Of a stretch of 64,000 nt of DNA, positions 23,365 to 47,342 are shown piece after piece. The translations under genes and the position numbers were made by a program. The stretch comes from Megalobrama amblycephala (Eukaryota > Chordata > Actinopteri > Cypriniformes > Xenocyprididae). The stretch lies in the NCBI RefSeq assembly GCF_018812025.1, contig NC_063049.1:20080651-20144650 (forward strand), written 5' to 3'. Under the pieces are notes generated by a model. It was given only the letters and a program-made list of their open reading frames with translations, was not told the DNA's origin and searched no databases. Every line of letters begins with the position of its first letter. The stretch's first letter is position 1.

Positions 23365-25496
23365 TCACACAGTAGTTTCAATATTTTCAATAATCTCCAC
23401 AATGGATTTGGAAGGGGACAGTAGTGTGCATTCATCCTGTTCCCATAGACTTCCCGGACTAGAGTGTCCATCTGTGCTAAGTTCATCCTCTTCCTCAGAC
23501 TCTTCCTCACAGGACTCCAGATAATGTCCTCCCAAAGCATTGATCCCTGAGTCCTCGGAGCTGGAGGGCGAAGAGCAGTGGCCCATTTTTGGTCCTTTAA
23601 CAGTCTCCTCAACTGTTTGCTTGTCTTTAGTGTGCTGTTTCTGTGCTATCAGACAAGCAGGCTTTATCTGAGGTGGGCTAATAGGGGCCTCCATGTGAAC
23701 TGGAGGCCGCTGAACGTAGCACATCTTGCCGTTGATGCGTTTGACAATGTAATCATCGATAAACAGTTCGGCAATGTTGCAGTATTTTGGGGACTCGGGA
23801 CAAGGCGGTGGCAGGAAACAGGGGGAGATGCGGAGGAAGCGTTCAGTCAGAGAGATGGACAGATCAATGGTGTCAGTGCAGTCAGATGGAGCAACCGGCA
23901 CAGGTGTGCTGGGTAGCTGAGCGACATTGGTCATGGGCTGGTACACATATTTACCTGGACAGACAGAGTAAAAGGAGATCATTACCTGAATATCTATCAG
24001 AAAGCACATACTAATTTGTGTTCTAAAATTGTATTACATCAACAAGACTGAAGCAAGCAGTACAACCTGGTCTCATAGGAGAGACATACCCGTGGGCACG
24101 TTTTCGCGAGACACAAAATTACATACCGACGAGTACGTCTCGCTGCAGTTTCCGACAGAAACGAACGCTAGAGGCCGGTAAAACGCGGATAAGCGCTTTT
24201 GCTCATTTTCACACACGGTTTCGATGACGGCTGGGGTCGGATTATGGATTCGTAAAGACTCGTTTTGGCGTCTCCTCACGCAATATCATGTTACGACTTC
24301 AAAACGCATCTGACCAGAGTGCCCGATTTGTAAACGAACGTACTTTGGACTTTCCGGCTCTACGCTTTTCGCTTTTTTTGGCCGTAACCAAGCTTGCTCG
24401 GTAGTTCAGCCGATACGGAGTTGGACTTGCGGCGAGGAGTCGACTCCCCCTGCCTGGGTACGAATCCCGTGAAAGGCGACTGACGGCAAAAAAAAAAGAG
24501 AGCTCAAAGAGAGATCTAAACGAGCTGAAAAACGGCACACGATCGTGGACGCTTCTTACATCACGTTCAGGTAGGTTTAGGCGTAGTGTCAGTGGGAAGT
24601 TATTTTAAAACAAAACGGAGCGCAAATGTCAAATCGAGAACTGCGGCGATTCGTCTAAAAAGCAACGTCATAAAAACGTACCGCATTCACCCTATTATCT
24701 GCTCCGGCAAAAAAAAAAAAAACCACGCTTTTAGTGCCACTCAGTGGACATTTCAGAGCGAAACTGCAGCGATATGTACTCATTGGTACGTATTTCGCGA
24801 CTCGCGAAAACGTGCCCACAGGTACGTTTTCGTCATGACACCAGGTTGAAGTAGTAAATTCAAATTAAGGCTTTGAGAATATTTAGGTAGCAAAACTTTA
24901 AGTATAACTGAAACAAAAAAAAAAGGAGATATGCATTGCATTAAAACTCACAGGTTGCTTCATTATGTTCAGTCTCTTGCAGTGCACTGCAGTATTAATG
25001 CCAGCCTCTGGTCTGAAAGTCATCATCATTTACAAATAAATCTATTTTGTTTTCATTAAAGCACACATATTAGTATCTCACATGGAGACAGTTATCAAAA
25101 AAACCTGTGGCGTCTATCTACATGCTAATGAAAACTACTACCACACACCAGTTTAGTTCATCTTTGGATTTGCAGTCAGAAAAGAGAGACCAAAAATATA
25201 AAATAGTCAAGTGTAATTCACTGAAACATATTTCATTACATAATAAAAATAAACCTGTGCACATAATGAGAGATAAAAAAGGAATCATCCAAATAGAAGG
25301 TTATGCTGTAATCCACTGAGGTTGTATTACAGTGCAGTAATACTACTTTCATAGAATTAATTAATGCTTATTCTACACATTGTAGCATTTCATATTTTTT
25401 TATCATAGTTCATGTTAGTCAATGTTTCTTGCCCCCAAAAGAGTTTTGCATGATCATTTTCCACCCTTCGTTTGACCCTGTTACTGTAGCTTTAAT

Positions 25497-25569
<73 letters not shown>

Positions 25570-28500
25570 GAGTAACAGCACCACTGCCAAGATGAATCAC
25601 TAATAATCAAATACTGTATGTGAAATAAATTATTAATCTGTTGGCTGTATGGCTGTTAATTATAAAATCCAATCAACATGAAATACAAAAATAGCAGTAA
25701 ATAATGTACATATATCATATCATATATTACATCATATAATAGAATAAACGCTCCACAATACATCTTAATGGAATCTCAGTTCCAAACTTTGGAGTTGGGA
25801 GTGTTTTCTTCACATTTTAAAGGGATAGTACATGTAGGTCACCAAATACTACTTAATATTAGCTACACGTTTAACAACATGCACTGTAATACAGAACTAA
25901 TCTGACAGCTATAGGTCACTATAGTGTCTGTGGACATACCAAACCAGCTAGGTGGGCCGTAAATAGAATATAATGAAATATGCCACATGTGAGATATCAA
26001 ATAAAAACGTTTTCAAGGTTGTACAGATAATAAGACGAATGTTTTATCTGTTTTATTTTATAAATATGTTTAAATAAAATTCATGACATGGGCATTTCTG
26101 ACCCCACATTTTAAACATATTTGCTTTTCTTCATGCCATTTTATCCCTGAATCCCCCACGTGAATGTGCTCATGGCTTTGGTGTCAATAATATGATGATT
26201 TCTGAATAACTCTTCTCTGCAGCTTTGTTAAAACACTATATTTCAAAATAAAAAAAAATCATACATTTAAATCATACTGTAAATATTATTGATTAGAATT
26301 TGAGAGAACCTAATCAAAATTTTGATCAAGGAATATTTTTTATTTTTATTTTTATTTTTTGTCCTATTTGTCATTCCTATTTGACCTCACTTTGTTGAAA
26401 CAATGTCAAAATTCAGCTTTGTTAAAAAACTGTCAAAATGAAAAGTCCAGAGAGGGTGGGAGAGGCAGTATAGCATTCAACTCATTTCCGTCTCGTTCCA
26501 CACATCTGGCAGAATGCAGCCGGGGTGTGATCAGGACATCTATGACAACACTAATCCCTTGTTATAAGGCCCAGATCCACATCCACTCACTCGCTCATGG
26601 CCTTTGACAGTAAGTCTCTTGTCTCATATCTCTCTGTCTAAGGTTCTCACATGCACACCCTCCGTCTGCCTCTTTCTCAAAAGCATCCCCTGAATTATAC
26701 AGGAGTCAGCTCTACAGAGATAAAATATGACAGCAGCCCCATCCATGCTTTCCCAGAACGGATTTATACAGGACACTTGAGAATGCATAAGACAACAACT
26801 GTCAAATATCTTGTGATTGGTGCTGTAAAGATGACTATTCCATGTTTTAACTAACTAAAAGTGACACTACTAACTAAAGTGAATTTTAAGCATCAAGTAA
26901 AAAAGTTAAATGACTCTCTCATATCAAGCATTGGGGCGTTTGATTCATTTTAGTGAATAGATTAATTTAAATTCAAACCATTCAAAAACATATTTGGGCA
27001 GCATTTTATATCCTCGTTTGTACTGATATACAAAATAATAATATATACTGCAATAATTTAAAGAAATAATACAATATCTGCAGTAGTGTAATGAAACAGA
27101 TACTACTAATACTACTACTAAAGCAGTATATTATTAATACAAAAAAATTATAAATAACTGGACATATAAATATGGACATTTCTACAAGTAATTGAAGTTC
27201 TATAAGCAAACAATTACTGCAGCCCTGAGATTTGATATGATTTCTGTAATAAATTCGGTGGAACTTAATAAACATATCTGGCCAAGAAAAGCAAAGACAA
27301 CAAAAAGAAATACAAAAGCAAAACAAACTCATTACATTCTAATGAGATTCCAAACATGTCCTGTGAAGAGAGCGAATGAAGCAAATTGCAGGCGGTACCG
27401 ACTATCTCAACTGAGCGGAACACAATTATTTCACTGCACTTTTCTCATGTGCAATCAACAATAGAGGTTCCACTTGTACGGTTTGGAATTCATTTACAGA
27501 CTTCTGTCGGTTCTTTGTTTTATAAATCTGTTGGACAAGGACCGGATCTCCAAGCCAGAACAGAGCTCAGAGAGGAAATCAAAGTTTGACAGCTGGAGCT
27601 GCGGGCACAGAGCCAAAAACAGGAGGCTTCCTTCTCCAACGTTTCACACATGGCCACATAACATCACTAAGCAGCACGTACACGCCTGGAGTGCAGATGC
27701 CGCTCTCACAGCTTCTGCTCTCTCACCACAGCCCTGGATTTGCTCAGAGTATGACTGGATACTGTCAAACCCAAACACAGCACAGAAAAGCTGTCTGTAT
27801 CATATGCAGTGTGGTGCTGTGCGGGAGCAATATTAATAAATCATCACAATGTACACCATAACACAGCGGCGTCCTACTGGGGCTCTCATTGCACCATAAG
27901 AAGAGGTAAGACAACAACACAATAAAGAACAGAAACTGAATTTTGGGGATATTTTTTTACTTAGCAATTCCCATTCAGTGGGGTCAGTTAGATTTTTTTT
28001 TTTAAATGTTTTTACAAGAAATCTCTGATGCTCAACAAGGCTGAATTTATTTGATCAAAAATATTATTATAATTCAACATAACAGTTCTCTATTTGAAAA
28101 TATAATTTATTCCTCTAATGGTAAAGCTGAATTTTCAGCTTCATTACTACAGTCTTCTAATTATATGCTGCTTTCCTGCACAAGAAAACATTTTTATTAT
28201 TATTATAAATGTTTTTTTGAAAACCGTGATGGGGAAACTGAAATACTTTTTTTTTTTATTTGCAAAAACGTAAGTTACTGTTACCTTTGATCAAATTTAA
28301 GCATCCTTGCTAAATAAAAGTGTCAATTTATTTCTTTCAAGAAAAAAAAAAAAAATACTATGGAAGTCAATGGGGTCCATCAACTGTTTGGTTATCAACA
28401 TTCTTCAAAATATCTTCTATTGTGTTCAGTTGAAGAAAGAAATTCATACAGGTTTGGAACAACTTGAAGGTGACTAAATGATGACAGAATTTTCATTTTT

Positions 28501-29109
28501 GGGTGAACTATCCCTTTAAGTGTTCATCTAATGCAAAAGATCTGTAGATCTATCATGAAAGTGCTTCCCCTGATAATGAGCCACGCATCGAATCATGAAT
28601 AACAGTCACAATTTGTGCTAGGTGTCATTTTAGTCTTAGTTCATACAGTTGCGCACCAAAGCTCCAGGATTTCCAGCCATGAATTATTCAACAGATCCAG
28701 TATACTAAACAATACATATCAGGGTGAGCATGTTGTGTTTGTAATTTGATGGTACATTTAGTGCTTCTCACAAAGGAGCACCATTTGGCAGTTCTCACAG
28801 GGCAAGTGTGCTGGCTGATAAACCAAAAGCATGCATTAACATAATCATCTTTCTCTATTGCAATAATGGCAGATTATAGCTGTCATCATGTGCACAAACT
28901 GATAAAGGACATACACAAATAAAAAATAAATGAAAAACACTGAGTGTCTCCCACTATCCTACAATCCAAATTCATTATTTTGCAAGTTCATATCTCACAA
29001 TGTGGATGCATGAAATCATACAAATTATAAAACTGCATGCAAATGATGAACTGCATTTGTAGACCAGTATTACATTAGAATTTATGTTGATTACAGACAT
29101 GCTTTTGTT

Positions 29110-29198
<89 letters not shown>

Positions 29199-31522
29199 CT
29201 GATCTGGAAAAGAATGGGATTAATCGAAAATATAGAGGAAATCAAAAAACTACTGTGATGCCCATTGAGGATAATATTCATTTATTATTTGATGGCTGAA
29301 CTCAATAAAGTTCAGTTCCCATGCTAGAAGTGTCATGAGAGGGTATTAAATACGGTTTGATCTGTTCACACAGTTCTAAAGGGCTCTGACATTTACCTCC
29401 CTTAAACACAATGGAAGCTTTTACAATCACTCAGGACCTGAACTCAGTCAGAGTGACGTGAACTAGAGGAAGTGAACATCCTGCTAAAGGAGCAAGAGCA
29501 GACGCTTCCTGTGTGTATATGCAGATGACCGGTGGATTTAGGGTAATGTCCAGATAACGACTGGAGAATATAGAGGTGACGCCAAGGTTCAGGAAGGGTA
29601 ATGTCTGCTTTGATAAAGTCAGCTATAGAGGTCTCTCACAGTGGATTTGCTGGTGAGATCTACACATCTTGCTTACTAAGAAATTCTCAAGCTTGTGCTC
29701 AGGTACAACTGAAGCCATATAATGCTGAAAAAGCATCCAGGTGACACCAGACAGCAGTTTCTGATGACAACACAAGCTCATAAATGATACCAAAACAGCT
29801 GTGACAATAAATAAGAAAAACAGGTTGCGTGATCTTACACACAATGCATAGTGTTGTTCAAATAAATGTCATATTTGAAACCCTACACTCTTAGAAAAAA
29901 AAGGTTCAGTGTGGTTCTATATTGATCCCAAGGGTTCTTGATTTAATTTTAAAGAACGCTTTATGCCAAAAAGGTTCTATATAAGGAGAAATGTCTTGAA
30001 AGTTTATGTAATACTTTCATGTTTAATAGGTTATTTAGATTTTTTTAGTGACAAAGTATGTTTACAAGCTGTTTAATTCATAAAATTTAACTAAAATGAA
30101 CAATGAATTAAAACAAAATTAAGACTAAATCCATAAAATGGTCCCATGATGGTAAGGATATATACTGTATACTGATACTGTCCTAGATATCCTAGAAAAC
30201 ATTCCAGGATTTTTCACCATATACTGGACTTCAACGGCTACCAAACGGTTGAAGGTCTAAATGTCAGTTTCAGTGCAGCTTCAAAGTGTTCTACACCAGT
30301 GGTTCCCAAACCTGTCCTGGAGGACCCACAGCCCTGCACATTTTCCATGTCTCCCTATTTCTGACACACCCATTTCAGGTCTTGCTGTCTCTACTAATGA
30401 GCACATGAGTTGAATCAGGTGTGATATATGAGGGAAACATACAAAATGTGCAGGGTTGGGGGTCCTCCAGGGAACCACTGTTCTACACGATCCCAGACGA
30501 GGAATAAGGGTCTTGTCTAGCAAAACGTTATTTTCTAAAAAACAAAACAAAACGTAGGCATAAGTACTGAGGACGTGTTTACAAAGCGAAGCCTTTTAAA
30601 AAAAAAACAAAAAAAAAAACACGTTGGACGACTTTGAAGTTGGAGGAGAAAATGAGTTTTTCGCCCTACCGCGTACTTACGCCTACATCAGCTAGTGCAA
30701 GACAAGCATTTGTGGTTAAAAAGTATATAATTATTTATTTATTTTTTAGAAAATGACCGATCGTTTCACTAGACATGACCCTTATTCCTCGTCTGGAATC
30801 GTGTAGAGCCCTTTGAAGCTGCACTGAAACTGCAATTTTGACCTTCAACCCGTTGGTAGCCGTTGAAGTCCACTATATGGAGAAAAATCCTGGAATGTTT
30901 TCCTCAAAAACCTTAATTTCTTTTCGACTGAAGAAAGAACGACATAAACATCTTGGATGACATGGGGGTGAGTAAATCAGGAAATTTGAATTCTGAAGTG
31001 AAACTAATCCTTTAAGGTTTTATATAGAACCTTTTCTTCTAAGAGTGTAGATTCATATAAATAGTAAAGAAAATGAAAAATTATGCATGTATTTACTACA
31101 TAACCTTTTTTCTCTTGCAAGATGATCAAGAGTAGACATATTTTCTGCTATATTGAATATGTGGGCAGTGATCTTAAATCATACTGTAAGCTGCACTATT
31201 GCGTGAAGTGAATGACACTTTGTACCGCTTCTCATTTTAGAGTAGTGCACACTTACTGAAGTGTCACATAGTGTATTTAGAATAGAATAGAATAGAATAG
31301 AATAGAATGTATCTGCATGTTGGAAGTTGACCTCTTACAGTGACACCAGCCTAAATGGCAGCACCAGTGCAGTTTGAAACACTTTCCGTGGCTGTGTGTT
31401 GCGCAGATGGACAGTCCATCACAGGGGAGAAAGTCCGGTCTGCCTGCACAGCTTTTGGCCAGAGCTTGAGCTTCATCTAACTTATCACTCTTCAAAGCCT
31501 TCTGCACTCCGGTGTAAGCCAT
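23365..31522 (-). CDS. c3orf70: UPF0524 protein C3orf70 homolog (two coding exons)
   Basis: Exon 1 is 31522-31339 (184 bp) and exon 2 is 23954-23365 (590 bp); the intron is 7.4 kb with GTAAG donor and CAG acceptor. Joined they give 774 bp, 257 aa (human about 250). Exon 1 encodes KSDKLDEAQALAKSC, GLSICATHSHGKCF and a Cys/His-rich HWCCHLGWCHC segment. The junction codon completes CHCKYVYQPM. Exon 2 holds GKMCYVQ, then a serine-rich HCSSPSSSEDSGINALGGHY, an acidic run (EEESEEEDELS) and the C-terminus DECTLLSPSKSIVEIIENI. These match the vertebrate C3orf70 family throughout. Its function is poorly known; the Cys/His cluster suggests metal binding, which is inference. The ATG at 31522 lies 5 nt after a good acceptor (CTTCTCTTACAG), implying an upstream 5' UTR exon. 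Confidence 0.93.
24063..24848. mobile_element. CAACCTGGT-ended element with tRNA-like core, in c3orf70 intron
   Basis: The ends CAACCTGGTCTCAT and ATGACACCAGGTTG are inverted. Inside them, GTGGGCACGTTTTCGCGAG at 24092 is mirrored by CTCGCGAAAACGTGCCCAC at about 24802. The centre carries a sequence resembling a Pol III promoter: TAGTTCAGCCG at 24402-24412 fits the A-box consensus, and GGGTACGAATCCC at 24456-24468 fits the B box with one mismatch. It is CpG-rich compared with its surroundings. The family is not known to me by name. Confidence 0.65.
25499..25564. repeat. (CT)n(TA)n microsatellite
   Basis: About 17 CT units are followed directly by about 16 TA units. It lies in the c3orf70 intron. 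Confidence 0.95.
29111..29198. repeat. (GATA)n microsatellite
   Basis: About 22 perfect AGAT/GATA units. The minus ORF made of repeated YLSI residues across it is a by-product. Confidence 0.97.
30195..31015. mobile_element. foldback element with arms around c3orf70 intron MITE
   Basis: The left arm (AAAACATTCCAGGATTTTTC, ACTTCAACGG, GGTTGAAGGTC, GCAGCTTCAAAG) mirrors the right arm (CTTTGAAGCTGC, GACCTTCAACC, CCGTTGAAGT, GAAAAATCCTGGAATGTTTT). The right end is a clean CTAATCCTTTAA with TTAA at 31012-31015; the left end is truncated. It is the same family as bases 1-470. Confidence 0.65.
30297..30480. mobile_element. 184-bp hAT-type MITE with perfect 8-bp target duplication
   Basis: The ends CAGTGGTTCCCAAACC and GGAACCACTG are inverted. 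The 8 bases TTCTACAC occur on both sides (30289-30296 and 30481-30488). Internal arms such as CTGGAGGACC and GGTCCTCCAG pair. The opposite arm of the host foldback, near 30795-30830, shows the region without the insert. It is non-coding. Confidence 0.85.
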
Positions 31523-31527
31523 GGTTA

Positions 31528-33499
31528 CTGTAAGAGAAGAGTCATGCAATGAAGATACACTGTCAACCAGAGGGTCACCTATTGATTTAAGATACATTAC
31601 AAATAGGAAGGTTTTAGTCTCAAATAATAATAAGTGTTAGAGGACTTTACGGTATATGACAGGTTTTTAATGATAGATTTGATATAGTATTATATAATAT
31701 TATCATGTAATACATTAAAAATCAATGATGAACAGCAGAGTGTACTGTCAAATAATACGAACTATAAAAGTATTTGGAGTTTGGATTTGCCTACCTTATT
31801 CAGGTTTGACCACTTACAGCTGATGATATCCTTCCATCACACATCTGCATTAAACTTCCCACAACATCTGCATTAAGATCCCTGTTGTCGTACTGAACAT
31901 TTTTTTTTCCACATTAAACTGATATGGCTTTCGATGAGGATAATCCTTCATAGGTTTCCAGAGAAATATCAATAGAACTGAGTTAAAATATCTGCCAGAT
32001 CCGTATTGAGGAACAGTCATCAATGTAAGGGGTCCTAGAGCGTTCGCTATTTAAAGAGGAATAAAAGGTCAGCAAAGCAGCGCAGATTGAAACTTATGCG
32101 AAACATGAGCCCGGCGGCGCGTCAGCTCCTCGTGCTGCAGTCGCAGTGGATGCTGCTGCGGGACTGAGCGCTGCTCGCACACCGATGGAAAATATACTGC
32201 AAACAGCTGCTGGGACAACACTTGACCAGCAGACGGCGCTCAGAGTCATTACAAAGGGTCACAATTTTATTGTAAGGAACATAATGAAACCCTTCAGAAA
32301 GATTTTCTAAAAAATATTCTTTATTTTTTCATTATTCATTAAAAATATTAATTATTCATTTTTGTTAATTTGACTACTTTTCTTTATAGGTAATTATTAT
32401 TATTATTATTATTTCATTTGGTCTTCATAGTTTGATTCATACACCATCTTGGTCATAGTTCAAAAGCATGAGCACAGGGGTTTAGTGGCGTTTAATTAAA
32501 CAGCCTCAAACATATTTGGGTAGCAGCACAGAAGCAATAGCAATTAACTTATCCCTTGCAGCAAAGCACAAATCACATTGTACACACTACACCTAACAGA
32601 CCAGCTATTCCACATAGATCATCAAAGCCAAATTAATTAAAAGTTTTCCTCAAACTGAATGCACAGCCTTATAAATAATAAAACACATATAAATAAATAG
32701 GTAATTCATAATCTATACACTACTGCTTAAAAGTATGGGCAATTACATTGTTTTTGTATTTTTTTTATGCTAGGATGCATTAAATTGATCAAAAGTGACA
32801 CATTTCTTCTCATCAAAGAATCCTAAAATAAACAATCATGGTTCCACCAAAATATTAAGCAGTTTTCAGCATTGATAATAATAAGAAATGTTTCTTGAGC
32901 AGCAAATCAGCATATTAGAATGATTTCTGAAGGATCATGTGACACTGAAGACTGGAATAATGGCAACAGTGGGGCTTGAAACAAGAGCTGTGCAAAAATG
33001 AAACAAGGTAATAAGTCAAGTCACCTTTATTTATATGGCGCTTTTTACAATGTAGATCGTGTCAAAGCAGCTTTACATTGATAACTGGTACATAATTTTG
33101 GCTTAATAGTGTCAATGCAGGCAGACCAAAGCACTGTTGAATATCAAATGTCAAGTCAAATGTCAAGTGTCCCCAACTAAGCAAGCCAAAGGCGACAGCA
33201 GCAAGGAACCCAAACTCCAACAGGTGACATCAGGTGGCAAACAAGTGGCAAATAGGTGCTAAAATGGAGAAAAAAAACCTTGGGAGAAACCAGGCTTAGT
33301 CGGGGGGGCAGTTCTCCTCTGGCGAACAGTGCTTTGTTACGACTCAGGTTGCTATCACATTACTAACAGGAAGTCACAACTACCATCCTTTCTGCCAAAA
33401 AATAGATGTCTGCTTCTAAGGAATGCAAAAATACAAGGAAATTAAAACTTATTCAAGGAGAAATAATGAGACATGGATAAGAGTTGAAAAAGTCAGTTC
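31528..33499. promoter_or_regulatory. upstream region of c3orf70 with CpG-rich core
   Basis: A GC- and CpG-rich core lies at about 32095-32195 (GCCCGGCGGCGCGTCAGCTC and onwards) in otherwise AT-rich DNA, about 0.6 kb upstream of the c3orf70 ATG. It is the best candidate for promoter and non-coding first exon of that minus-strand gene. Beyond it are an AAGGCTG-family repeat (about 32720-32950) and a cyprinid repeat starting AAGTCAAGTCACCTTTATTT (33015-33345). No transcript evidence is available. Confidence 0.45.
33006..33345. repeat. interspersed repeat with TCAAGTCACCTTTATTTATA end
   Basis: The text AAGTCAAGTCACCTTTATTT, then GCGCTTTTTACAATG and GTCAAAGCAGCTTTACA, is mirrored by the tail of a second copy at 40930-41098 (AAAGCGGCTTTGAAACAATC to AGGTGATTTGACTTG). 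It is a dispersed non-coding repeat in fish. Confidence 0.6.
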
Positions 33500-33505
33500 T
33501 TTATT
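33500..33505 (-). terminator. probable ehhadh poly-A signal
   Basis: AATAAA on the minus strand, 72 nt past the ehhadh stop codon, which would give a very short 3' UTR. No other signal lies closer. Confidence 0.55.
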
Positions 33506-33576
33506 ATGTAATTTATAAAATGTTTTATGCAATTTTAGATAAAATAAACATATTTGGCATGTTGTGCATGGTGCTC

Positions 33577-42550
<8,974 letters not shown>

Positions 42551-43376
42551 TGTGTTGAGCTGAACTGTGTTGTTTGTGTTGTGAGCTGAACGAACTTTGG
42601 AACTTGTCCCCAGCAAACTCAGTGCGTCAATGCAATCACACCCACCATGATTTATTATTTGACCGTGTCTTACATCTGCTACGTGTCTTCCATGACAATT
42701 ATTTTTTGTGTGTGACAGTATAAACACATTGCTTTGCCAAAAAAGCTAAAGTTATTCAGATCACATCTGATCATCGCAGGAGACAACACTTCCATTCCCG
42801 GAAGCAAATTTACACGTTGTTCTACTACGGTCAAGGACAGGCTCATGAAAATTAATTTTGTGACGTGACGTCCATCCAATAGGCTGAAAGAAATACGCCA
42901 CATACAAGTTTGGATTGTAAAAAAAAAAAAAAAAAAAAAAAAGGAAACTAAATGTGGTTTTGAGTGGAATTATGTATTTCTGATATATTTAAATATATAT
43001 AATTTTAAATAATACTGTAATGTTTTTGTATAAAGACTTTTAGAACAGGCATAGTTAAATAAAATATTCAACTTTTCCAGAATTTGTTTCATTAAACTCT
43101 GGCATCTTTTTATTTTCAAAAAGGAAAATGTTGATAATTTCAGTTTGTTAAACCTGCGAATCAACGAATTCCACTAAAGCGAATGACTTACTTATGAATA
43201 TTAAATAGATCACGTGTCTGTGTACGTTAAGAAGGTTACCAATCAGCGGCAGCATAGACTAATTAATATTCATAAGTATGGCCTTCGCTTACGTAGGATT
43301 CGTACTTTCGCTCCCGGAAGTTATCCGCAGTGAATGAATTGGACATGCAGTATCTGCGCCCTCTAGTTACTCCGTC
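42551..43376. promoter_or_regulatory. shared (bidirectional) promoter region of ehhadh and tmem41a
   Basis: Only 826 bp separate the ATG of minus-strand ehhadh (42550) and the ATG of plus-strand tmem41a (43377), so both promoters and 5' UTRs must fall here. Visible motifs are ATCACGTGTC (E-box CACGTG, about 43211-43216) and ACCAATCAGCG (CCAAT box, about 43238-43246) on the tmem41a side. An A-rich run (about 22 A) at 42920-42942 sits in the middle. No TATA box is obvious near either start. Confidence 0.7.
43155..43317. repeat. imperfect palindrome around the E-box and CCAAT box
   Basis: Inner arms 43177-43204 and 43263-43290 match at 25 of 28 bases (ACTTATGAATATTAA against TTAATATTCATAAGT, then GCGAA / TTCGC). 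Similarity continues outward for about 25 further bases at lower identity. The 58-bp loop holds the CACGTG and CCAAT motifs. It could be a small foldback MITE or a regulatory palindrome. Confidence 0.75.
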
Positions 43377-46518
<3,142 letters not shown>

Positions 46519-47284
46519 GCGGCAGTGTTGGGTCATTGATCCAATCCCACTTGGATAAAAAGTGCTTTTTAAGAGCTCTATTTTTTTTTTTGTGGCCTAA
46601 CATATTTCAAAATGGAAGTGTAATTTTTACATACTCTTTACTTGGAAGGCTGCCGTGTCTTTTTTGGCACAGATCGTAATGTATGTGAGAGAAAGGACCT
46701 TTTTGCTGCCTTTTGGGTTGTTCTTTTGGGTCTATTTATAATATTGTTGGTCTGGAATTCTGAAATCAGAGTTTACTATACATACTGTACATTTATTCTG
46801 ACGCAAATCAGCTGTCCATAACAGGATTTTGTGAAGACGTGGAATCTTGCAGCAAAGTATTTGAGGTATTCTTTTAGTACAAACTGTAATGTTATTATTG
46901 ATATTGTGGATTTTGGTTGTAGGTTACTGTTGTGGAAATTTTACACAAGCCTTAAAAAGTGAACTACCTCACTGAGTGAGAAAATATTAAATATTTTACC
47001 ATGTTGGAGTACTTGTAAATATTAAAATTTAACATCAAGTTGTAAATATTCACAATGAGTTTTTTGTCTATATGGGGAGGCAGACATCCAAGATGTAAAG
47101 TCATGCCTGGAAACTGAAAGCCCATCCAACTTGGTAGTGTTTAAATGGTGAATTAAAGTAAATTCTTTTCTATGTGCCAGTGCCAATAGCAACGCTGTGA
47201 GCAGAATGCACTATTTTTATTCACCAAACACCCACATCATGTGAGTAAAGCTGTTTATGATGTGATCAGTCATCTGTCAATAAA
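46519..47284 (+). terminator. tmem41a 3' UTR with poly-A signal
   Basis: Sequence after the TAA at 46516-46518 is unique and AT-rich and reaches AATAAA at 47279-47284. That would give a 3' UTR of about 0.8 kb. Confidence 0.5.
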
Positions 47285-47342
47285 CTCATTCCATTAGCTT
47301 CTGTCAGGACATTTAATCACACCTGCATGCTGTTCATTTCAA

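Larger units (their letters stand above)
24849..29884. other. c3orf70 intron 1, microsatellites and repeats
   Basis: No exon is seen. A (CT)n(TA)n microsatellite is at 25499-25564, a repeat of the AAGGCTG-ATTTATTTGATC family at 27985-28325, a TTAA MITE fragment at about 28355-28519 (ending GGGTGAACTATCCCTTTAA), and a (GATA)n array at 29111-29198. The 27190-27860 ORFs overlap in several frames and show no family motif. Confidence 0.55.
29885..31049. mobile_element. composite repeat with ACACTCTTAGAAAA inverted ends
   Basis: ACACTCTTAGAAAAAAAAGG at 29886 is mirrored by CCTTTTCTTCTAAGAGTGT ending at about 31047, and GGTTCTATATA (near 29971) is mirrored by TATATAGAACC (near 31021). Inside it lies a second, TTAA-ended foldback (about 30195-31015), which in turn contains the hAT-type MITE at 30297-30480. 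So three elements are stacked in the c3orf70 intron. Confidence 0.65.

Noticed and set aside
23578..24014. plus-strand ORFs of 112 and 75 aa
   Set aside because: They are antisense to c3orf70 exon 2, which is well supported by family motifs.
24380..24480. possible tRNA gene in the c3orf70 intron
   Set aside because: The boxes are good but the arms do not pair into a standard tRNA, and the segment lies within a transposable element.
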